Origin: UBA2239 sp050177075 | GTDB taxonomy: Bacteria; Pseudomonadota; Gammaproteobacteria; Burkholderiales; UBA9220 | Reading direction: 5' to 3' | NCBI GenBank assembly: GCA_050177075.1 | Contig: JBFXHL010000047.1 | Coordinates: 1-18,997 of the forward strand | Length of the DNA: 18,997 nucleotides | Shown here: positions 1 through 8,577 of the stretch, piece by piece | How positions within the stretch are numbered: position 1 is the first letter of the stretch | Layout: every line of letters starts with the position of its first letter | Translations under genes and position numbers: made by a program | The notes under the pieces: generated by a model | Told to the model about the DNA's origin: nothing | Databases searched by the model: none | Seen by the model: only the letters and a program-made list of their open reading frames with translations

Positions 1-636
1 GTGACCGGCCAGCATGGGGGCCTGGGCGAACACCGCGGCGTAGTCCAGGGTACCGAAGTAGGCCAAGACCAGGCCGATGCCGAGGAGGAAGCCGAAGTCC
101 CCCACCCGGTTGACCAGGAAGGCCTTCAGGTTGGCGTAGATGGCCGTCGGCCGGGTGTACCAGAAGCCGATCAGGAGGTAGGACACCAGGCCCACCGCCT
201 CCCAGCCGAAGAACAGCTGGACGAAGTTGTTGGACATCACCAGCATCAGCATGGAGAAGGTGAACAGGCTGATGTAGCTGAAGAAGCGGGAATAGCCTGG
301 GTCATCCTGCATGTAGCCGATGGTGTAGACGTGCACCATCAGGGAGACGAAGGTCACCACCATCATCATGGTCGCCGACAGGCGGTCGATGAGGAAGCCG
401 ACCTCGAAGCGGGTCTCCCCGCTGGTGAGCCAGGTGTAGACGGCGCCGTTGAAGCCGTTGCCGTCCAGAACGTCGCGGAATACCGTCAGGGAGGCGAAGA
501 AGGAAATCGCCACGCCGAGGATGGTCACCCAATGGGAGGCCCGGCGGCCGATCAGCCAGCCGAACAGGCCGGCGATAGCGCTGCCCGCCAGGGGAGCGAG
601 AGGAATCAGGAGGTAGAGTTTCTGCATGCTGGTCAT
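1..636 (-). CDS. nuoL: NADH-quinone oxidoreductase subunit L, N-terminal part (runs off the left edge)
   Basis: This is the membrane-arm antiporter-like subunit of complex I, which takes part in proton translocation. Only the first 212 codons are in the window; the family is usually over 600 residues. The N-terminus starts MTSMQKLYLLIPLAPL and is followed by hydrophobic helices. The conserved Glu of the GWEAVG motif, a key proton-channel residue in this family, is at about residue 146, and the surrounding stretch (DDPGYSRFF..., MSNNFVQLFFGWE) is typical of NuoL. The ATG at 636 was chosen because an AAGGA element overlapping the end of nuoK lies about 10 nt upstream; an in-frame ATG three codons later (627) is the alternative. 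The gene follows nuoK by 7 nt, so co-translation is likely. Identity is certain; the missing C-terminus cannot be assessed. Confidence 0.96.
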   Translation of the reverse strand, partial: MTSMQKLYLLIPLAPLAGSAIAGLFGWLIGRRASHWVTILGVAISFFASLTVFRDVLDGNGFNGAVYTWLTSGETRFEVGFLIDRLSATMMMVVTFVSLMVHVYTIGYMQDDPGYSRFFSYISLFTFSMLMLVMSNNFVQLFFGWEAVGLVSYLLIGFWYTRPTAIYANLKAFLVNRVGDFGFLLGIGLVLAYFGTLDYAAVFAQAPMLAGH

Positions 637-643
637 GGCCCCG

Positions 644-949
644 TCATCCTTTCAGGCTGTCCAGGTCTTCCACGTTCACCGTGGACAGGTTGCGGAACAG
701 GGCCATCAGGATGGCCAGGCCGATGGCGGCTTCAGCCGCCGCCACGGTGAGGATGAAGAACACGAACACCTGCCCCGCCGCGTCCCCCATGTAGTGGGAG
801 AAGGCGATGAAGTTCATGTTCACCGCCAGCAGCATCAGCTCGATGGCCATCAGCAGCACGATGATGTTGCGCCGGTTGAGGAAGATGCCCACCACGGCGA
901 TGGCGAACAGCAGCGCGCCGAGGGTGAGGTAATGGGACAGGGTCAGCAT
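644..949 (-). CDS. nuoK: NADH-quinone oxidoreductase subunit K
   Basis: Small membrane subunit of complex I (101 residues, the usual length), related to MrpC and part of the proton-translocating membrane arm. Three hydrophobic helices are visible. The two membrane glutamates important for coupling in the E. coli protein are present at Glu37 (AIELMLLAVN) and Glu73 (AAAEAAIGL). The ATG at 949 lies 7 nt after the nuoJ stop, and a GGAGGG element inside the last codons of nuoJ supplies the ribosome binding site. Nothing is abnormal in the reading frame. Confidence 0.97.
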   Translation of the reverse strand: MLTLSHYLTLGALLFAIAVVGIFLNRRNIIVLLMAIELMLLAVNMNFIAFSHYMGDAAGQVFVFFILTVAAAEAAIGLAILMALFRNLSTVNVEDLDSLKG

Positions 950-956
950 GGCTCGG

Positions 957-1577
957 TCATCCCTCCGTTTTTTCCGCTGGGGCCTGGGCGGGCTTTTCCG
1001 CCGGCATGGACACCAGGCGCAGGCGATCTTCGCGCCGCACTTTCACCTGGTCCGCGGGGTCGATGTACTTGGTATCCTTGCGCCGGCGCAGGGTCAGGGC
1101 GATGGCGGCGATGATCGCCACCAGCAGCAGGACGGCGGCGAGTTCGAAGGGATAGACGTAGTCGGTGTACAGCAGGCGCCCCAGTTCCTTGGTGTTGCTG
1201 TAGTGCGCGTCGAAATTCCGCGGCGCCACATTGTCGGTGCGGGTGCGCAGCACCAGCACCATCTCGGCCGCCATGATACCGCCGGCCACCAGGGCGGCGG
1301 GCAGATGCCGCCAGAAGCCCTGGCGCATCTTCTCGACGTTGAAATCCAGGGTCATCACCACGAACAGGAACAGCACCGTCACCGCCCCCACGTACACCAA
1401 CACCAGGGTGATGGCGAGGAACTCCGCCTCCAGCAGCAGCCAGATGGCGGCGGCGGTGAAGAAGGCCAGCACCAGGGACAGGGCGGCATGGACGGGGCTC
1501 TTGGCCGTCACCACCCGTGCCGCCGACAGCAGCAGGATCGCCGAGAAGATGTAGAAAATCATCGTTTCGAAATTCAT
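957..1577 (-). CDS. nuoJ: NADH-quinone oxidoreductase subunit J
   Basis: Membrane subunit of complex I, 206 residues, with five predicted hydrophobic helices. The start MNFETMIFYIFSAILLL and the conserved segment LVYVGAVTVLFLFVVMTLD (about residues 60-80) identify it; the latter is the helix that contains a pi-bulge in solved structures and is linked to coupling. The tail is hydrophilic and rich in Lys, Ala, Pro and Glu (PAEKPAQAPAEK), which is variable in the family. The reading frame stays open upstream into nuoI. I place the start at the ATG at 1577 because it matches the family N-terminus and lies 20 nt after the nuoI stop, behind a purine-rich GGACGGAACGA stretch. Confidence 0.96.
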   Translation of the reverse strand: MNFETMIFYIFSAILLLSAARVVTAKSPVHAALSLVLAFFTAAAIWLLLEAEFLAITLVLVYVGAVTVLFLFVVMTLDFNVEKMRQGFWRHLPAALVAGGIMAAEMVLVLRTRTDNVAPRNFDAHYSNTKELGRLLYTDYVYPFELAAVLLLVAIIAAIALTLRRRKDTKYIDPADQVKVRREDRLRLVSMPAEKPAQAPAEKTEG

Positions 1578-1597
1578 TCGTTCCGTCCGTCCCTTGC

Positions 1598-2086
1598 CTA
1601 GCGGTATTTCGCATCCGCCGCCCGGTCGGCGGCAATCTGGGCTTCCAACCGGTCGCCGGTGGCGAGCAGCATGTCCTTGGTCTGCACCAGGTCGCCGCGC
1701 ACTTCGCCGTGGTAGTCGATGAAGCGGGTTTCGACGATGGCGTCCACCGGGCAGGCCTCCTCGCAGAAGCCGCAGAAGATGCACTTGTAGAGGTCGATGT
1801 CGTAGCGGCTGGTACGGCGGGTGCCGTCGGCCCGCTCCTCGGATTCGATGGTGATGGCCATGGCCGGGCAGACCGCCTCGCACAGTTTGCAGGCGATGCA
1901 GCGCTCCTCGCCGTTGGGGTAGCGGCGCTGGGCATGCAGGCCGCGGAAGCGCGGCGACATGGGGGTGCGTTCCTCGGGGAACTGGACCGTGATCTTGCGG
2001 CTGAAGAGGCGCCGTCCGGTGATGGACATGCCCTTCAGCAGTTCGATCAGCAGCAGGCTCTTGAACAGGCTAATGACGCGTTCCAT
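1598..2086 (-). CDS. nuoI: NADH-quinone oxidoreductase subunit I (two 4Fe-4S clusters)
   Basis: Peripheral-arm ferredoxin-like subunit that carries the N6a and N6b iron-sulfur clusters and passes electrons toward NuoB. Two complete CxxCxxCxxxCP motifs are seen: Cys63, 66, 69, 73 (CIACKLCEAVCP) and Cys102, 105, 108, 112 (CIFCGFCEEACP). The length is 162 residues, as expected. The frame extends 18 codons further upstream, over the end of nuoH, but the ATG at 2086 gives the family N-terminus (MERVISLFKSLLLIELLKG), an amphipathic helix that docks on the membrane, and leaves a 13-nt gap after nuoH. Confidence 0.97.
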   Translation of the reverse strand: MERVISLFKSLLLIELLKGMSITGRRLFSRKITVQFPEERTPMSPRFRGLHAQRRYPNGEERCIACKLCEAVCPAMAITIESEERADGTRRTSRYDIDLYKCIFCGFCEEACPVDAIVETRFIDYHGEVRGDLVQTKDMLLATGDRLEAQIAADRAADAKYR

Positions 2087-2099
2087 CCTCTCGCCCCCC

Positions 2100-3131
2100 T
2101 CAGTGGAACAGATAGCCGTAGGGCGTCTGCATGGCCGCACCGACCACCATCAGCCATACCAGGGTCAAGGGAATGAACACCTTCCAGCCCAGGCGCATGA
2201 TCTGGTCGTAGCGGTAGCGGGGGAAGGTGGCGCGGAACCAGAGGAACAGCAGCAGGATGAAGGACACCTTGGCCGCCAGCCAGAAAAAGCCGGGCACCCA
2301 AGTGAAGGGCGCGAAGTGGAAGGGCGCCTCCCAGCCGCCGAGGAACATCAGGGACGTCAGCATGGCGATGAGGATCATGTTGGCGTATTCGGCGAGGAAG
2401 AACACGGCGAAGGCCATGCCCGAGTATTCCACGTGGAAGCCGGCGACGATCTCCGATTCCCCTTCGGCCACGTCGAAGGGCGCCCGGTTGGTTTCCGCCA
2501 CGCCGGCGACGATGTAGACGATAAAGAGGGGGAACAGGGGAATGAAATACCAGTTCCAGAAGCCGCCCTCCTGCCCCTGGACGATTTCCACCAGATTCAG
2601 GCTCTGGGCCGCCATCAGCACCCCCACCAGGGCGAAGCCCATGGCCAGTTCGTAGGACACGATCTGGGCAGCGGAGCGCATGGCGCCGAGGAAAGCGTAC
2701 TTGGAGTTGGACGCCCAGCCGGCGACGATGACGCCGTAAACCCCCATGGAGGTCACCGCCATCACGAACAGGAGGCTGGCGTCCACATTGGACAGCACCA
2801 GCTCCGGCGAGAAGGGCACCACCGCCCAGGCCGCCAGGGCGGGGGCGATGGACAGCACCGGCGCCAGCAGGAAGAGATACTTGTTGGACTTGGCCGGGAC
2901 GATGATTTCCTTGAACAGCAGCTTGCCGGCGTCGGCCAGGGGCTGCAGTATCCCCTTGATGCCCACCCGGTTGGGGCCGATGCGCACCTGCATGTAGCCG
3001 ATGATCTTGCGTTCGGCCAGGGTGAGGTAGGCCACGGCGCCCATCAGCGGCAGGACGATGACGAGAATTTTCGCCAGGGTCCACGCCAGCGTCCACCACG
3101 GCCCGAAGAGTCCTTGGAGTTCGGTCATCAT
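2100..3131 (-). CDS. nuoH: NADH-quinone oxidoreductase subunit H
   Basis: Membrane subunit at the junction of the two arms of complex I; it forms much of the quinone chamber. It has 343 residues and about eight hydrophobic helices. The family hallmarks are present: the charged loop around LAERKIIGYMQVRIGPNRVG (about residues 38-57) and the acidic segment starting near residue 213 (ETNRAPFDVAEGESE), both involved in quinone chemistry and coupling. The start codon overlaps the nuoG stop as ATGA (3128-3131), so translation is probably coupled. A second Met codon follows immediately. Confidence 0.97.
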   Translation of the reverse strand: MMTELQGLFGPWWTLAWTLAKILVIVLPLMGAVAYLTLAERKIIGYMQVRIGPNRVGIKGILQPLADAGKLLFKEIIVPAKSNKYLFLLAPVLSIAPALAAWAVVPFSPELVLSNVDASLLFVMAVTSMGVYGVIVAGWASNSKYAFLGAMRSAAQIVSYELAMGFALVGVLMAAQSLNLVEIVQGQEGGFWNWYFIPLFPLFIVYIVAGVAETNRAPFDVAEGESEIVAGFHVEYSGMAFAVFFLAEYANMILIAMLTSLMFLGGWEAPFHFAPFTWVPGFFWLAAKVSFILLLFLWFRATFPRYRYDQIMRLGWKVFIPLTLVWLMVVGAAMQTPYGYLFH

Positions 3132-5458
3132 GAGGCTTTTTCCACCTGAATCGGGTCCATCATTCCGCCCAGGGCGGCTGTCAGGGGATGGGCGGCGGCG
3201 GCGCGCACCGCGTCCACGGGCAGCCGGTCATCCCGCGCCGCTTCCAGCCGCGCCTCCCCTGCGCCCTGGCGCAGGATGACCGTTTCCCCCTCCTTCACCC
3301 CCATTTTGTCCATCAGGGCGCCGCTCAGCCACGCCTTGGGCGCGGCGCCGTCCATCGTCTTGTGCAGCGCGGCAGCGCGGCGAACCAGGGCGTCGCCCTG
3401 GTAGATGGGCACTTCGCCCACCCGCTGCAGACCGCTCTGTACCGCGGCATCAGTAACGGCGATGCCGGCAAGGCGATTATTGAGGCGGCTCGCCACCTCG
3501 ACGCCTTCCAATGCCTCGACGCGCACCGCCTCGGAGCTCTCGTAGTCGAAATCCGCCAGTTCCAGCAGATTGCCCAGCACCCGCAGCACCTTCCACGCCG
3601 GGCGGGTCTCCCCCAGGGGTTTCGTGGCGGCGGCAAAGCTCTGCACGTCGCCCTGGGTATTGACGAAGGTGCCGGAGGTCTCGGCGAAGGGCGCCACCGG
3701 CAGCAGCACGTCGGCATACGCCTCGGCTCCACCCTTGTAGGCCGTCATCGCCACCACGAAGGCGCCGGACAGGGCCGCCAGGGCCTGTTGCGGATTGTAG
3801 GTATCCAGCTCCGCCTCCACCCCCAGCAGAAGGTAGGCCTTGCGCGGCTGGGCCAGCATGGATGCGGCGTTGAAACCGGCATGAGGCACCGCCCCGGCCA
3901 GATAACCGCCGACGCTGTTGGCGGCCTCGCCGAGGAAGCCGAAGCTTGCGCCGGTGAGGTCGGCGATGGATTGGGCCAGGGCATGAAGTTCGGCGGCCCG
4001 GGGGTGGTGCTGGGCCGAATTGCCGAGCAGCACGGCTTTCTTTTCCCCCGCCTGGAGGCTCGCCGCCATGGCCTTGGCCTCCTCGGACACGGCGACGGCG
4101 GCAAGGTCGATACCCGCCGGCAGGGCGGTGCCCTTGGCCTCGGCCGCCGCCTTGGCCACCTGGGCCAGGGCGTTGACCAGCCCGCCGGGAGCGACGATCA
4201 GCTTGTCGGCCACCGGGCACAGCAGGTCGTCGTCGGCGGCATGGATGATATTCAGCTGCCCGCCCCGCTTCACCGCTTGGCGCAGCCGCTGGGCCAGGAG
4301 GGGATGGTCCTTGCGCAGGGTGCTGCCCACCACCAGGGCGGCGTTCAGTTCCGCCAGGGCCGTTACCGGCATGCCCAGCCAGGGAGCGCCGGCCCGCTTG
4401 CCGTCGGCGCGGAAATCGGACTGGCGCAGGCGGAAGTCCACGTTGTCGCTGCCGAAAGCCCGCACCAGCTTCTGCAGCAGGTAAAGCTCTTCCAGGGTGC
4501 TGGTGGGCGATGCCAGGGCGCCGATGGCGTCGGCGCCGAATTCTTCCTTCACCTGCTTGAGGCCGTCGATGGCGTATTGCAGGGCCTCGTGCCACTCGCA
4601 CTCGCGCCATTTTCCGCCCTGTTTGACCATGGGCTTGGTCAGGCGGTCCTCGGCGTACAGCCCTTCGTAGGAGAAGCGGTCACGGTCGGACAGCCAGCAT
4701 TCGTTGAGGGCCTCGTTTTCCCGCGGCACCACCCGCAGCACCTTGTTCTGCTTCACGTGCAGGGAGAGGTGGGAACCCAGGCCGTCGTGGGGAGCGATAG
4801 TGGCGCGGCGGGTCAGTTCCCAGCCCCGGGCCTTGTAGCGGAAAGGCTTGCTGGTCAGCGCCCCCACCGGGCACAGGTCGATGGCGTTGCCCGACAGTTC
4901 GGAACCAACGCTGCGGGACAGGAAGGTGGTGATCTCCGAGTGCTCGCCCCGGTGGATCATGCCCAGCTCCATCTGTCCGGCGATTTCCTGGCCGAAGCGC
5001 ACGCAGCGGGTGCACTGGATGCAGCGGGTCATGTCGCCGCCGATGAGGGGGCCGAAATCCTTGTTCACCACCACCCGCTTCTCTTCCGCATAGCGGGAGC
5101 GGACGCCGCCGTAGCCGACGGCGATGTCCTGCAGCTGGCACTCGCCGCCCTGGTCGCAGATGGGGCAGTCCAGAGGGTGGTTGATGAGGAGGAACTCCAT
5201 CACGTCCTTCTGGGCCTGCACCGCCTTGGCCGAATGGGTGAACACCTTCATGCCGTCGGTCACGGGCGTCGCGCAGGCCGGCAGAGGCTTGGGCGCTTTC
5301 TCCACCTCCACCAGGCACATGCGGCAGTTGGCGGCGATGGACAGTTTCTTGTGGTAACAGAAGCGCGGAATGTAGATGCCGGCCGCTTCCGCCGCATCCA
5401 TGATGGTGCCGCCGTCCGCGACCGTGAGAGCCTTGCCGTCGATTTCGATTTGCGCCAT
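3128..5458 (-). CDS. nuoG: NADH-quinone oxidoreductase subunit G (iron-sulfur, molybdopterin-oxidoreductase-like)
   Basis: Largest peripheral-arm subunit, 776 residues. It carries the electron relay between NuoF and NuoI. Cluster ligands seen: the 2Fe-2S site N1b at Cys34, 45, 48 and 62; the His-ligated N5 site at His94, Cys98, 101 and 107; and the N4 site at Cys146, 149, 152 and 196. The C-terminal two thirds is the degenerate molybdopterin-oxidoreductase-like domain. The extra cysteine set that forms the off-path N7 cluster in E. coli and Thermus is absent: the region after residue 210 has no CxxCxxxC. This matches the mitochondrial and Paracoccus-like type. The ATG at 5458 is 11 nt after the nuoF stop, with only a weak ribosome binding site. 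Confidence 0.97.
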   Translation of the reverse strand: MAQIEIDGKALTVADGGTIMDAAEAAGIYIPRFCYHKKLSIAANCRMCLVEVEKAPKPLPACATPVTDGMKVFTHSAKAVQAQKDVMEFLLINHPLDCPICDQGGECQLQDIAVGYGGVRSRYAEEKRVVVNKDFGPLIGGDMTRCIQCTRCVRFGQEIAGQMELGMIHRGEHSEITTFLSRSVGSELSGNAIDLCPVGALTSKPFRYKARGWELTRRATIAPHDGLGSHLSLHVKQNKVLRVVPRENEALNECWLSDRDRFSYEGLYAEDRLTKPMVKQGGKWRECEWHEALQYAIDGLKQVKEEFGADAIGALASPTSTLEELYLLQKLVRAFGSDNVDFRLRQSDFRADGKRAGAPWLGMPVTALAELNAALVVGSTLRKDHPLLAQRLRQAVKRGGQLNIIHAADDDLLCPVADKLIVAPGGLVNALAQVAKAAAEAKGTALPAGIDLAAVAVSEEAKAMAASLQAGEKKAVLLGNSAQHHPRAAELHALAQSIADLTGASFGFLGEAANSVGGYLAGAVPHAGFNAASMLAQPRKAYLLLGVEAELDTYNPQQALAALSGAFVVAMTAYKGGAEAYADVLLPVAPFAETSGTFVNTQGDVQSFAAATKPLGETRPAWKVLRVLGNLLELADFDYESSEAVRVEALEGVEVASRLNNRLAGIAVTDAAVQSGLQRVGEVPIYQGDALVRRAAALHKTMDGAAPKAWLSGALMDKMGVKEGETVILRQGAGEARLEAARDDRLPVDAVRAAAAHPLTAALGGMMDPIQVEKAS

Positions 5459-5469
5459 GTCTTACGCCG

Positions 5470-6795
5470 TTATACGAGGCACTTCTTGTGCTCGATGTGG
5501 TATTCGAATTCGTTCCTGAAATGCTTCAGCATGCCTTTCACCGGCAATGCCGCCGCCTCCCCCAGGGCGCAGATGGTGCGCCCCATGATGTTGCCCGATA
5601 CGGAATCCAGCAGCTCCAGGTCCTCCGGACGGCCCTCTCCGTGCTCGATCCGGCGCACCACCCGGTACAGCCAGCCGGTGCCTTCGCGGCAGGGCGTGCA
5701 CTGTCCGCAGGATTCCTCGAAATAGAAGTAGGACAGGCGCTCCAGGGCCTTGACCATGCACACTGTCTCGTCCATCACGATCACCGCGCCGGAACCCAGC
5801 ATGGAGCCGGCCTTGGCGATGGAATCGTAGTCCAGGGTGCAGTCCATCATGATGTCGGCGGGGAGCACCGGGGCGGAGGAGCCGCCGGGGATCACCGCCT
5901 TCAGCTTGTGACCGTTGCGCACCCCCCCGGCCATTTCCAGCAGCTCGGGGAAGGGCGTGCCCATGGGCACTTCGAAGTTGCCCGGCTTGTTGACATGGCC
6001 GGAAACGGAGAACAGTTTGGTGCCGCCGTTGTTGGGCTTGCCCAGCTCCAGGAACTTCTGCCCGCCGTTGAGCATGATGTAGGGAATCGAGGCCAGGGTC
6101 TCGGTGTTGTTGATGGTGGTGGGCTTGCCGTAGAGGCCGAAGCTCGCCGGGAAAGGCGGCTTGAAGCGGGGCTGGCCCTTCTTGCCCTCGATGGATTCCA
6201 GCAGGGCGGTTTCCTCGCCGCAGACGTAGGCGCCGTAGCCGTGGTGGGCGAAGATGTCGTAGTCCCAGCCGGAACCGAGAATGTTCTTGCCCAGATAGCC
6301 CGCGGCCCGGGCTTCGTCCAAGGCGGCCTCGAAGCGCTCGTAGGCCTCCCAGATTTCGCCGTGGATGTAGTTGTAACCCGCCTTGGCCCCCAGGGTGTAG
6401 CCGGCGATGATCATGCCCTCGATCAGCTGGTGGGGATTGAAGCGGATGATGTCGCGGTCCTTGAAGGTGCCGGGCTCCCCCTCGTCGGTGTTGCACACCA
6501 CGTATTTGTCGCCGGGGAAGTTGCGGGGCATGAAGCTCCACTTCAGGCCGGTGGGGAAACCCGCGCCGCCCCGGCCCCGCAGGGCGGAAATCTTCACCTG
6601 CTCGATGATCGCCTCGGGAGGGGTCTTCTCGGCCAGGATTTTCTTCAGGGCCTGGTAGCCGCCGGCCTTGAGGTAGTTCTCCAGCTTCCAGGATTCCGGA
6701 ACGTGGAGGGAGTGGAAAATGACCTTTTGGCTATGGCACATCGCCGGGCCTTGCCCGGCATTAGCCTGCGCCGAAACTTCGTTTTCGCCGTTCAT
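5470..6795 (-). CDS. nuoF: NADH-quinone oxidoreductase subunit F (NADH and FMN binding)
   Basis: Subunit that oxidises NADH through FMN and passes electrons to cluster N3. It has 441 residues. The FMN/NADH-binding glycine-rich motif GRGGAGFPTGLKW is at 74-86, and the second nucleotide-binding motif GAYVCGEETALLESIEG lies in the middle of the protein. The N3 4Fe-4S ligands are Cys363, 366, 369 (ESCGQCTPCREG) and Cys409 (TICALGE). The N-terminus has about 18 extra polar residues before the family-typical start; an internal Met at residue 19 is a possible alternative, but the ATG at 6795 has a GGAG site overlapping the end of nuoE and sits 4 nt from the nuoE stop. Confidence 0.97.
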   Translation of the reverse strand: MNGENEVSAQANAGQGPAMCHSQKVIFHSLHVPESWKLENYLKAGGYQALKKILAEKTPPEAIIEQVKISALRGRGGAGFPTGLKWSFMPRNFPGDKYVVCNTDEGEPGTFKDRDIIRFNPHQLIEGMIIAGYTLGAKAGYNYIHGEIWEAYERFEAALDEARAAGYLGKNILGSGWDYDIFAHHGYGAYVCGEETALLESIEGKKGQPRFKPPFPASFGLYGKPTTINNTETLASIPYIMLNGGQKFLELGKPNNGGTKLFSVSGHVNKPGNFEVPMGTPFPELLEMAGGVRNGHKLKAVIPGGSSAPVLPADIMMDCTLDYDSIAKAGSMLGSGAVIVMDETVCMVKALERLSYFYFEESCGQCTPCREGTGWLYRVVRRIEHGEGRPEDLELLDSVSGNIMGRTICALGEAAALPVKGMLKHFRNEFEYHIEHKKCLV

Positions 6796-6799
6796 CCGC

Positions 6800-7273
6800 T
6801 TACTCCAGTCCCGCCAGGATGCGGTCCGCTTCCTCGGGGGTCAGCTTGGCGCACATCTTCACGTTGTTGATCAGGGCCACCGGACCATCGCCGCAGGCGC
6901 CCATGCATTCCCCTTCCTTGAGGGTGAACTTGCCGTCGGCGGTGGTCTCGCCGAAGGTGATGCCGAGCTTTTTCTCCAGATGGCTCACCACGCTTTCGGC
7001 GCCCTGGAGGGTGCAGGAAAGATTGGTGCAGACCGTGAGCTTGTACTTGCCCACCGGCTTCAGCTCGTACATGTTGTAGAAGGACGCCACTTCGTAGGCC
7101 GCCACGGGAGGCATGCCCAGATAGCCGGCGACGAACTCGATGGTTTCCGGCGCCAGCCAGCCCTTTTCCATCTGGGCGATGCGCAGGGCCGACATCACCG
7201 CCGACTCCTTGTGCTCCGGCGGATACTTGGCGATCTCGCGGTCGATCTGTTTCAGGGATTCAGGGCTCAGCAT
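6800..7273 (-). CDS. nuoE: NADH-quinone oxidoreductase subunit E (2Fe-2S, thioredoxin-like)
   Basis: Thioredoxin-fold subunit of the NADH dehydrogenase module, 157 residues. It holds the 2Fe-2S cluster N1a beside the flavin. The four ligands have the family spacing: Cys82 and Cys87 (VCTNLSC) and Cys123 and Cys127 (ECMGACGDGP). The helical N-terminal half (KGWLAPETIEFVAGYLGMP, EVASFYNMY) is typical. The ATG at 7273 overlaps the last base of the nuoD stop (TGATG), and a GGAG lies about 12 nt upstream inside nuoD. Confidence 0.97.
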   Translation of the reverse strand: MLSPESLKQIDREIAKYPPEHKESAVMSALRIAQMEKGWLAPETIEFVAGYLGMPPVAAYEVASFYNMYELKPVGKYKLTVCTNLSCTLQGAESVVSHLEKKLGITFGETTADGKFTLKEGECMGACGDGPVALINNVKMCAKLTPEEADRILAGLE

Positions 7274-8526
7274 CAGCGGTCAATCTCTCCGAACACGATG
7301 TCCATGGTGCCCATCAGCGCCACCACATCGGCAATCATGTGCCCCTTGGCCATCTCGTCCATGGCCATCAGGTGGGCGAAGCCCGGGGCGCGAATCTTGA
7401 GGCGGTAGGGTTTGTTGGCGCCGTCGGATACCAGGTAGATGCCGAACTCGCCCTTGGGGTGCTCCACCGCCGCGTAAGCCTCGCCTTCGGGCACGTGCAT
7501 GCCCTCGGTGAACAGCTTGAAGTGGTGGATCAACTCCTCCATGTTGCTCTTCATTTCCTCGCGACCGGGGGGCGCCACCTTGTGGTTGTCGCTGATCACC
7601 GGGCCGGGGTTGGCGCGCAGCCAGTCCACGCACTGCTTGATGATGCGGTTGGATTGGCGCATTTCCTCCATGCGCACCAGATAGCGGTCGTAGCAGTCGC
7701 CGTTGACGCCGACGGGGATGTCGAACTCCACCCGGTCGTAGGCGGCGTAGGGCTGCTTCTTGCGCAGGTCCCACTCCACGCCGGAACCTCGCAGCATGGG
7801 GCCGGTGAGTCCCAGAGCCAGGGCCCGCTCCGGCGACACCACGCCGATGCCGACGGTGCGCTGTTTCCAGATGCGGTTCTCGGTGAGCAGGTTCTCGTAC
7901 TCGTCGACGCAAGCGGGGAAACGCCGGGTGAAGTCGTCGATGAAATCCAGCATGGAACCGCGGCGATTGGCGTTCAACTCGTCCACGGCCTTCTGGTTGT
8001 GGATTTTGGATGCCTCGTATTGGGGCATGGCATCCGGCAGATCGCGGTAGACGCCGCCGGGACGGTAATAGGCGGCGTGCAGGCGGGCGCCGGATACGGC
8101 CTCGTAGCAATCCATCAAGTCTTCCCGCTCGCGGAAGGCGTAGAGAAAGATGGTCATCGCTCCCAGGTCGAGGCCGTGGGCGCCGATCCACAACAGATGG
8201 TTGAGGATGCGGGTGATCTCGTCGAACATCGTGCGGATGTACTTGGCCCGCAGGGGAACCTCCAGGCCGAGCAACTTCTCGATCGCCATCACGTAGGCGT
8301 GCTCGTTGCACATCATGGACACGTAATCCAGGCGGTCCATATAGGGCACGGACTGGAGGAAGGTCTTGTTCTCCGCCAGCTTCTCGGTGCCGCGATGCAG
8401 CAGGCCGATGTGGGGGTCGGCCCGTTCCACCACCTCGCCGTCCAACTCCAGCACCAGGCGCAGCACGCCGTGAGCCGCCGGGTGCTGGGGACCAAAGTTC
8501 ATGGTGTAATTGCGTATTTCCGCCAC
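7273..8526 (-). CDS. nuoD: NADH-quinone oxidoreductase subunit D (49-kDa subunit), GTG start
   Basis: Peripheral-arm subunit derived from the NiFe-hydrogenase large subunit; with NuoB it forms the quinone-reduction site. It has 417 residues, the family length. The quinone-contacting His19 (GPQHPAAHG) and Tyr68 (PYMDRLDY) keep the 49-residue spacing known from the Thermus enzyme. The GTG at 8526 was chosen because translation then begins VAEIRNYTMNFGPQHP, the family N-terminus, and a GAGGA element lies 7 nt upstream. The frame stays open upstream to 8631, but those residues do not resemble NuoD. Unusually, the gene is 140 bp away from nuoC and a second copy of its first 12 codons lies at 8627-8662. 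Confidence 0.95.
   Translation of the reverse strand: MAEIRNYTMNFGPQHPAAHGVLRLVLELDGEVVERADPHIGLLHRGTEKLAENKTFLQSVPYMDRLDYVSMMCNEHAYVMAIEKLLGLEVPLRAKYIRTMFDEITRILNHLLWIGAHGLDLGAMTIFLYAFREREDLMDCYEAVSGARLHAAYYRPGGVYRDLPDAMPQYEASKIHNQKAVDELNANRRGSMLDFIDDFTRRFPACVDEYENLLTENRIWKQRTVGIGVVSPERALALGLTGPMLRGSGVEWDLRKKQPYAAYDRVEFDIPVGVNGDCYDRYLVRMEEMRQSNRIIKQCVDWLRANPGPVISDNHKVAPPGREEMKSNMEELIHHFKLFTEGMHVPEGEAYAAVEHPKGEFGIYLVSDGANKPYRLKIRAPGFAHLMAMDEMAKGHMIADVVALMGTMDIVFGEIDR
8491..8526 (-). repeat. Copy 2 of duplicated nuoD 5' end (functional copy)
   Basis: These are the first 12 codons of the full-length nuoD (VAEIRNYTMNFG). They match copy 1 at 8627-8662 at 28 of 36 bases. Seven of the eight differences are at synonymous positions and the eighth is the first base of the start codon (GTG against ATG). 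The last 12 bases (ATGAACTTTGGT) are identical in both copies. Confidence 0.9.
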
Positions 8527-8577
8527 AGCCTTTTCCTCAATCTCGCCGGCCAATGAAGGCACGGACACCATGAACTT
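8495..8577 (-). repeat. 13-bp inverted repeat enclosing the nuoD start
   Basis: AAGTTCATGGTGT (8565-8577, read on the minus strand) and its exact complement ACACCATGAACTT (8495-8507, codons 7-11 of nuoD) are separated by 57 nt. In the mRNA they could pair over 13 bp, with one more G-U pair outside. The loop would hold the GAGGA ribosome binding site and the GTG start. The arm at 8565-8577 can instead pair with copy 1 of the nuoD start (8 perfect pairs, 8570-8577 with 8631-8638, extended imperfectly to about 18 nt). The repeat is directly visible; any regulatory effect is inference. Confidence 0.75.

Noticed and set aside
302..532. Short minus-strand frame within nuoL
   Set aside because: Arg/Gly-rich out-of-frame shadow of nuoL.
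1598..2140. nuoI start at 2140
   Set aside because: The additional residues overlap nuoH and are not family-like; the ATG at 2086 gives the typical N-terminal helix.
3188..5725. 845-codon open frame on the plus strand
   Set aside because: It lies wholly opposite nuoG and the end of nuoF, has a His/Gln/Gly-rich composition typical of antisense frames in GC-rich genes, and resembles no family.
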